NCBI GenBank assembly: GCA_964409245.1
Contig: CAYPCQ010000005.1
Span: 1 to 64,000, forward strand
DNA length: 64,000 nucleotides
Direction of reading: 5' to 3'
DNA from: CAIMWS01 sp964409245
GTDB taxonomy: Bacteria > Verrucomicrobiota > Verrucomicrobiia > Limisphaerales > UBA1319
Part shown: positions 32,001-41,000 of the stretch, one piece after another
Numbering within the stretch: the first letter of the stretch is position 1
Layout of the letters: each line of letters begins with the position of its first letter
Position numbers and translations under genes: made by a program
The notes under the pieces: model-generated
Databases searched by the model: none
What the model was told of the DNA's origin: nothing
Seen by the model: the letters and a program-made list of their open reading frames with translations, nothing else

Positions 32001-35000
32001 TGCGCGGTATTTGTATCCCTCCGTGGCCGGCCCGCATGCGCTGAAGGTGTTTGCCTATATCAAGACCGGCGGTGTGGAGGGCATTCCCGGGGGTTTGTAT
32101 CGTTACGATGGCTCCCGGCACCAGCTGGAGCGGGTGGCGCCTGCCCTGTCAGCGGACTTGAAGTCCTGCTATACTCCCTTCAACCGGAAGCATTATCAGT
32201 CCTCGAAATTCTGCCTGTTCCTGGCCGGCCCCACCGCCAGCCTGAAGCCATTATTGGGCGGGGACAGCACCTATTTCTCACTGCTGGAATCCGGTTACAT
32301 CGGGCAGTTGTTGCTGGACCGGCAGGCGGAGTTTGCCGTGGGGGTATGCCCGATCGGAGGGATGAGATACGAGAAGATCCGGGAAGATTTCAAACTGGAT
32401 CCCGAAGATGTGTTCCTGCACAGCTTCGTCGGTGGCGAAGTCGCTCCGGAATGTCCGATACCGTGGGATCCGCTGGCGATTGGGCAGGATGCGCCGCAGC
32501 CGGTAGCGAAGCCCGCAACCGGGGAATTGCCCCGGCCACCGGCGCCTGTGCGCGAGGCCATCGCTGTGGTGGGCATCAGCGGGCGGTATCCCGGGGCGGA
32601 GGATGGGCCGGCGCTGGCCAGGAATCTGAAAGCGGGCAAGAGCAGCTTTAAAGAGCTGCTTTTCGATCCATCAGGCACTTACCGGACTGGCCAGGGGGCC
32701 AACGGACACCCACCGGCGTTGCGCCATTGGGGCGGATTCCTGGAGGAGGTGGATTGTTTTGATTCTTTGTTGTTCCAGATCACGCCGGCCGAAGCCCGCA
32801 CGATGGATCCGCAGGAGCGGTTGCTGCTGGAGGCGGCTTGGGGATGCCTTGAAAATAGCGGTTACACCGGCGCGGAGTTGAATCGCACCGCCGGCCGGGT
32901 CGGGGTGTTTGTGGGCGCCATGTGGGATGACTACCAGCATTTCCGCCCCGCGGTTTGGCCGCCCGTCCAGCCGGGAGAAGCCGTATCCGCGCATCATTCC
33001 TCGATCGCCAACCGGGTTTCGTTTTTCTTCAATTTCAAGGGGCCGAGCGTGGCGGTGAACACCTCCTGCTCCTCGGCCTTGACCGCGCTCCATTTTGGCT
33101 GCCAAAGCCTTGCCACGGGCGAATGCAAAGCCGCCCTCGTGGGGGGGGTGAACCTCATGGCGCATCCCTATCACCAATGGGTGCTATCGGCCTCCGGGCT
33201 GCTCAGCGCGGATGAGGAATGCCATCCCTTTGGCCTGCAAGCCAATGGCTGGGTGGCCGGGGAAGGGGTTGGCGTGGTCCTCCTTAAGCCTTTAAGCGAT
33301 GCCGTGCGGGACGGGGATGCGATTCGGGGCGTGATCCTGGGGACCGCGATCAGCCACAGCGGCCGCACCAGCCGTTATGGCCTGCCGGGCGCGCAGCGCC
33401 AGGCGGAATCGATGAGGGAGGCGCTGGAAAAAGCGGGTCTGTCCGCCAGTGACATCAGCTACATTGAGGCGGCCGCGCCGGGCGCGGGGATGGCGGACGC
33501 CGCGGAGGCCGCCGCGATCAAGGAAGTTTTCGGCGCCGGGGGCGCGCGCCAATCAACCATCCATGTGGGGAGCCTCAAGGCGAACCTCGGCCATTTGGAA
33601 TCCGCCTCGGCGATGTCGCAACTGGCCAAGGTTCTCCTGCAATTCCAGCACCGGGAGATTTTCCCCACCCTCCAATTCCAGCCCGCCAATCCCTTGGTGC
33701 AGTGGCAGCATACGGTGTTGAAAATCCCCGGCGCGGTGGTTCCGTGGACCGTGAACGAGGAGGGCGGCCAGGTTCGCCGGCGCGCCCTGATCAACGCCTT
33801 TGGCGCCACGGGTTCCGGCGGGCACCTGGTGGTTGAAGAATACCAGGCCCCTGGGCCGCCAGACTGCACGGCGGAGACTTTGATTGTGCTATCCGCCGCC
33901 ACCCAGGGCCAGTTGGCGGCCTCCGCCCGGAGATTGTGTGATTTCCTGGCGCAACCCGATTCCGACTCGGCCCCGATTGCGGATATTGGCTATACCTTGC
34001 GCGTGGGGCGGGAGCCGATGAAGATGCGCCTCGCCTTGGTGGCGCACTCACGAACGGAGCTGCGGGAAGGATTGGAGGCATTCCTGGCCGGTACTCCAGC
34101 GTTGCCGGGTGTTTGCAGCGGAGAAGCCGGCAGCCATCCCGGCGGAACCATCCTGCCGCCGGATGGGCATCCCCTGGAGGTTGCTGCGAAATGGGTTGCC
34201 GGAGCTTGCGCCCTGGGGCCGGGGAAGGCAGACCCCAGCCATCGGCGGATTCCGCTTCCGGGCTACTCATTTGCCAGGGAGCGCCATTGGATCGGTGCGC
34301 ACGCCGCCGGCGGTGGCCAGCCTGATGCAGCCCCCGCTGCGCTTCGGCCAGGAATCGAGACCTATCTCAAGGAGTTGTTCTCGCAGGTCACGGAAATTCC
34401 CCGCGCCCGGATTGAACCGCAAGCCATGTTCGATTCGTATGGCATGACTTCGCTCATGGTGCGACGGCTGAACGGCCTTTTGGAGCAGGATTTTGGCAAG
34501 CTTTCCGCCGCTCTGTTATTCGAACGGCAGACAATCGGTGACTTGGCCGATTATTTTCTGACGCAACATGCCCGGACCGTAAAGTCGCTTTTCCCGGAGG
34601 CGGCCGCGCCGTGCCCTCTGCCCGTGGGCAAGCCCGAAATGAGGCGGGAGACGGTTCCGGCTGGCCCGCCTGCCCCCAGCCAGCGGGCAAGGCAGGAACC
34701 GGAAATCGCAATAGTCGGGGTCAGCGGGAAATATCCCAAGGCGGCGAATGTATCCGCATTTTGGGAAAACCTCCGGAACGGGATCGACTGCATTTCGGAA
34801 ATCCCCGGTGAGCGCTGGGACGACGCGCGGCTCCAGGCGGAGGCCGGCCGGCATTCTCGGTGGGGTGGATTCATTGACGGGGTTGACGAGTTCGATCCAT
34901 TGTTCTTCAGGATTTCCCCCCGGGAGGCCCAGGAAATGGATCCCCAGGAGCGTCTTTTCCTACAGGCTGTCTGGCATGTGTTTGAGGACGCCGGTTATGC

Positions 35001-38000
35001 CCCCTCTGCCTTGAGCCGCCAAACCCGGAGCCGGATGGGTGTTTTTGTGGGGGTGATGTATGGCGAATACCAGATGCACAGTGGCTGGAACGGGAAGGAG
35101 GGCGATGGCTTGGTGGTGAGCGCGCTCTATGGCTCCATTGCCAACCGGGTCTCCTATGTGCTTGATTTCCACGGCCCGAGCATGGCGGTGGACACGCTCT
35201 GTTCCTCGTCGCTGACCGCGTTGCACCTGGCTGTGCAAAGCATTCGTGCCGGGGAGTGCGAGGCGGCAGTGGTGGGCGGGGTCAATGTTTCGATCCATCC
35301 CAACAAATACCTGCTCCATGCCCGCATGGCGATGTCCTCCTCGGACGGGCGGTGCCGCAGTTTTGGGAATGGGGGAGACGGATTTGTTCCCGGGGAAGGG
35401 GTGGGCGCCATCCTGATCAAACCGCTGGCAGATGCCGTGCGGGATGGGGACCAGGTGTATGCCGTCATCAAAGCCACCGTGATCAACCAGGACGGGAAAA
35501 CCCATGGGTTCACCGTGCCGAATCCCAATGCCCAGGCAGCCATGGTTTCCGAGGCCATCCGGCAAGCGGGGGTGGATTCGCGGCGGATCAGCTGCGTGGA
35601 AGCGCATGGCACGGGCACCGCCTTGGGGGATCCCATTGAGATCACCGGATTGACCAAAGCCTTCCGCGAATTCACCTCCGACAAACAGTTTTGTGCGATT
35701 GGCTCGGTCAAGTCGAACATCGGCCACCTGGAGTCGGCGGCGGGAATGGCCGGCCTCACCAAAATCCTCCTGCAAATGCGCCATCGGAAGCTGGCGCCTT
35801 CCTTGCACTCCAGGGATTTGAATCCGGAAATAGAGTTCCAAGAAACGCCCTTTTTTGTGCCGCAGACCCTGGCGGATTGGGAGCCGCCACGCGTTGAAAA
35901 AGAAGGCGCCGTCCAATCCGGACTGAGGCTGGCCTGCATCTCCTCCTTTGGGGCGGGCGGTTCGAATGCGCATGTCATCCTGGAAGAATTCGCCGGCGGG
36001 GATCACGCGGCCGATGCCGGTGGGGCTGGGAGGCCACAATTAATCGTGCTTTCCGCCCGGGACAAAGACCGGCTTCGTGAAGTGGTGGCACAACTGCACG
36101 AGTTCATCAGCAGCAATCCGGAATATCGGCTGGCAGATCTGGCGGGCACGCTGCAGGTGGGCCGTGAAACCATGGAGGAGCGTCTGGCTTTCGCCGTCAG
36201 CTCGCGGGCGGAGCTGGCGGAGAGGCTCCAGGCGATTTTGGACGGACGGGAAGATCCGTCGATCCATCGCGGCAGCGCGGAGCAGAGGCATGCCTCCCTG
36301 CATTGGCTCATGGAGGATGAGGATCTCCAGGCGGCGATCAGTTCCTGGATTGACAAAGGCAAGTATGACCAACTGCTCAAGGCGTGGGCGGCGGGGGTGA
36401 AAGTGGATTGGCGGGGCTTGCCCGGCCATCGCCCACGGCGCCGAATGAGCCTGCCCGGTTACCCTTTTGCGCGCGAAAAATATTGGGTGCCCAAGCGCCC
36501 CGCCGGGCTTGGATCACCCAGCCTTCAGGCGCCCTGGCTGCACCCGCTGCTGCACCGGAACACGTCGGATCTATGGGAGCAGCGATTCAGCTCCGCGTTC
36601 GATGGCCGCGAGTTTTTCCTGGACGAACACCGCTTGCGGGGGGAGCGCGTGCTGCCCGCAGCCGCCTGTCTGGAATTGGCCCACGCCGCGGTCGGATTGG
36701 CGGCCGGCGGGCAGGCGGGCCAGATACACCTGAGTAATATTGTTTGGGTCCAGCCATTTGTGGTTTCCCCCCAAGGCCGTGCCATTCACGCCGGCTTGCA
36801 GCCTGAGGGGCAGGGCGGACTGCGGTTTGAGATTTATGCTGAAGGGCCATCCTCCCCCCGGTTGGTCATCAGCCAGGGCCAGGCCAGCTTCGGCAACTCC
36901 GGCCATCCGCCCGAGCTGGATTTACCGGCTTTGCGGGATCGCCTGCCGCAGGCTGATCTTTCGCCTGCGCAATGCTATGAAGCATTCCGATCCTTCGGGC
37001 TGGAGCATGGGCCAGCCTTCCAATGCCTCCGGGAAATCCGCCGGGATGCCGAAGTCGTGCTGGCCAAAATGGTCCTTCCGTCTTCGGTGGCGGCCACCCG
37101 CGCCGCTTATGTGATGCATCCGATCCTCCTGGATGGATTATTCCAGGCGACGCTCGCGCTGGGCGAGGCCGGATTATCCGGCAATGCGGCCCTTCCCTAC
37201 GCGCTGGATGAGCTGGTTTGTTACCGCCCCTGCGCCGAGGAGATGTGGGCCTGCGTGCGCCGCAGCGTTCCGAACGGATCCAAGCTGGACTTGGATCTTT
37301 GCGACGCGTCCGGGAAGGTCTGTGTTCGCATCAAAGGTTTCTCAACCCGCACCTTCGAGCCGGCGCCCGCGCCCCGGGCCACCTTGTATCGTCCCGTCAT
37401 GCGGGAAAAGGCTCATGCAAAGAACGGTTCCGAGCCTTCCTGGAGCCGTTATTTCCTGGTCACATGCGGCCTTGACGCAGAGGCCACCTCCGGCCTGGCG
37501 GCAGGGTTGAGCGGAACCGCCCACGTGATGCTGGAACCGGGCATTGGGGATTGCGCCTCCCGCTATGAGGCGGCCGCGGAGCAGCTTTTTGAGCTGACCC
37601 AGCGGATCTTGTCGGGAAAAATGGCCGGTGGGGTGCTGGTTCAGTTGCTCATTCCAAGCGCCGCCGAAACCATGGTTTATCGCGGCCTCAGCGGATTGCT
37701 GCAATCAGCGCATCATGAAAATCCGGATTTCACCGGACAAACCATTGAGCTGGATGCGGGCCAGGGCGCCGCAGAGGCCGTCAGGATCGTGGTGGAGAAC
37801 CGGTTGCATCCGGAGGATGCGCAAATCGCCTGCCAGGCGGGCCGGCGGAGTGTGTTTTCGTGGGAACGGCTTTCAGCCGCTGAACCTCCGTTCAGGATCC
37901 CCTGGAAAAAGCAGGGGGTTTACTGGATCACCGGCGGCGCCGGCGCACTGGGATTGTTGTTCGCCCGGGAGATTGCCTCCCAGACCGGATCGTGTGTCCT

Positions 38001-41000
38001 GGTGCTCACAGGACGTTCCGTTTTAATCCCGGAAAAAATGCAGGTGCTCCGCGCCTTGGAGCGTCCGGGAGTGGTGGTTCAATACCGGACGGCGGATGTC
38101 GCGGTTGCCACCCAAGTGCAGGCCTTGGTGCAGGACATTGTCAGGGAGCATGGTTCACTGGATGGGATTTTGCACGCGGCCGGCCTGGTGCAGGACAACT
38201 TCATCCGCAAAAAAACGGCTGGCGAATTTGGCAGCGTCCTGGCGCCGAAGGTGCGGGGAACGATTTGCCTGGATGAGGCGACCCGCGGAATTGCCTTGGA
38301 TTTCCTGGTCCTCTTTTCATCCACGGGGGGCGCCATGGGGAACGCCGGCCAGGCCGATTACGCGGCGGCAAACGGCTTTCTCGATGCCTTCGCTGAGCTG
38401 CGGAACACTCTGGTCCGGGCGGGGCAGCGCCAGGGATATACCCTCTCGGTCAACTGGCCGCTTTGGAAGGACGGGGGGATGAAAGTGGCCGCCGGGATGC
38501 TGAAGATGCTCACTGCCCAAAGCGGCCTTGAGCCGTTGGAATCCGCCTCCGGCCTGCGGGCTTTTGCGGAGGCGTTCAACTCCGGCTTGAGCCAGGTAAT
38601 GGTGTTGCCGGCGCACCGGGAAGCGCTGGCCGTCCCACCGTGTGCGCCCTCCTGCCAGGGCGCTCCGCAGCCGGCCCCGCCCGCCCGTGCCGGATTCGAT
38701 TCCGCCGGGCCATTGCCCGAAAAGGCCCTGCGCTTTTTCCGGACGCTCCTGGCTTCCACCATTTTATGCCCGGTGGAGCGCATCCAGGTGGACGAATCCT
38801 TTGACTCGTATGGCATCGATTCGGTGATGGTCATGCAGATGACCAACGAATTGGAGAAATCATTCGGATCGCTGTCCAAAACACTTTTCTTTGAGCATCA
38901 AACCATCCGGTCGCTGGCCGGGTATTTTCTTGAGAACCGCAGGGAGGCCCTGCTCCAGCTGTTCGATGAGAAACCAACGGCCGCGGTGGCGCCGCCGGCT
39001 CCGAAGGTTCCGGGCTGGCGTTTGGGCCTGGCCGCCAGCCTTCCGGCTGGGATTTCCGGCGGCCAACCGGCGGCGCCAGCGGAGGCCTTGGACATTGCGG
39101 TCATTGGCCTGGCTGGCCGTTACCCGCAGGCCAGGGATCTGGATGCATTCTGGGAAAACCTCAGCCAGGGCCGGGATTCCATAACGGAGATTCCCGCGGG
39201 CCGGCGGGACTCGAAGCGGTTTTTTGATCCGATTTGGGACAGCCCCGGCACCCATTTTGGCAAACGGGGCGGTTTCATCGATGAGGTCGATGCCTTTGAT
39301 CCGTTGTTCTTCAACATCGCCCCCCGGGATGCCCGGCACATCGATCCGCAGGAGCGGCTTTTCCTCGAAACAGCCTGGGCCGCCCTGGAGGATGCGGGAT
39401 ATCGCCCCCGGGATGCCAGGGGCGGTCCCGGCCCCAGGCTGCCTTCCCAAGTCGGCGTTTACGCCGGGGTCATGTATTCTGAATACCAGCTATTTGCGCA
39501 CGAGCAGACGCTCGGGGGCGAGCCAACGGTCGCTGGCAATATTTACGCCAGCATTGCGAACCGGGTCTCCTATTTCCTGGACCTGCATGGGCCGAGCATC
39601 ACGATCGATACGATGTGTTCCAGCTCGCTCGCCGGTCTCCATTTGGCCTGCCAGGATCTGAAGCACAAACTGACCGATATGGCGCTCGCGGGGGGCGTTA
39701 ACGTGACGATTCATCCCAACAAGTATCTCCTGTTGAGCGAGGGGCACTTCATTTCCGGCCAGGGGCGTTGCGCGAGTTTCGGTGCGGGGGGGGATGGGTA
39801 TGTGCCGGGTGAGGGGGTGGGCGTGGTGGTGCTGAAGCGGCTGGCGGAGGCCATTCGGGATGGCGACCATATTTATGGTGTGATCAAAGGCACGGCCATA
39901 AACCATGGCGGGAAAACCCACGGCTTCACGGTGCCCAATCCGGATGCGCAGCACGCGGTGATCGCCGGCGCTTTGGAGGCTGCGGGGATCAATCCCTCGC
40001 GGGTGACCTACGTCGAAGCGCACAGCACGGGCACTCCATTGGGGGATCCGATAGAAATCGCGGGCCTGGCCAAGGTCTTCAAGGCCAGCCGGGAGCCCGG
40101 CGGCCGCTGCCACCTCGGATCGGTGAAGTCAAACATTGGCCATTGTGAGGCCGCCGCGGGAATTGCCGGGCTGACCAAAGTCCTGCTGCAGATGAAGCAC
40201 AGCCAGCTGGCGCCATCCCTCCACTCCCAGGTTCTGAACCCGCACCTTAACCTGGAAGCCACACCCTTCACCGTCAACCAGACGCTCAGGGATTGGGAAC
40301 GGCGGATCGTGGATGGCCGGCCCCTGCCGCATGTGGCGGGGGTTTCCGGCTTCGGCGCGGGTGGGTCCAACGCCCATATCGTGGTGGAAGAATTCATCGA
40401 ATCGCCCCGGCCCGGCAGCGGGCGATCAGAGCTTCAGGAGCCGTGCGTGATTATTCTGTCGGCGCGGAATGAGAAGCGCCTGTTGGAAAGGGTGGGGCAA
40501 CTCCACCGGTTCCTCGAGGGGCACCCCGCCCTATCCCTGGCGGATCTGGCCTATACCCTCCAGGTGGGCCGGCAAGCGATGGAGGAGCGACTGGGATTCA
40601 TCGCCAGCTCCATCGGCAACGTGTCAGAACTCCTTGAAAAGGTGTTGAAGGGGAAAAACGCTGCAGGGATTCGCCGGGGGCGGGTGCTGGACGGCGCCGC
40701 CGATACGCTGCGGGTTTTGGCGGAAGACGACGATCTGGATCTGGGGGCCGCCGTGGCCCGGTGGATCAGCAAAGGGAAACTGGAAAAGGTGATCGATCTT
40801 TGGGTCAGTGGAATGGATATCGACTGGACCCTGCTTTACGGCCCGGTCCGGCCGCGGCGCATCAGCCTGCCCACCTATCCCTTTGCCCGGGATCGTTATT
40901 GGCTGCCTGGGAATGGCCCGGGCCTTTCCGCTTCAACCAGCGGGAATAATCACGGGGCAGCCGCGGAGGCGCCAGAGATTAATGAATGGCTGGTGGTCAA

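Noticed and set aside
19720..32455. Assignment to virginiamycin-M-like or leucascandrolide/neopeltolide-like biosynthesis from the Gly-CH=CH-oxazole motif
   Set aside because: The local motif is suggestive, but the serine loading module with two methyltransferases, tandem Ox domains and lack of an enoylreductase do not fit what I know of those skeletons.
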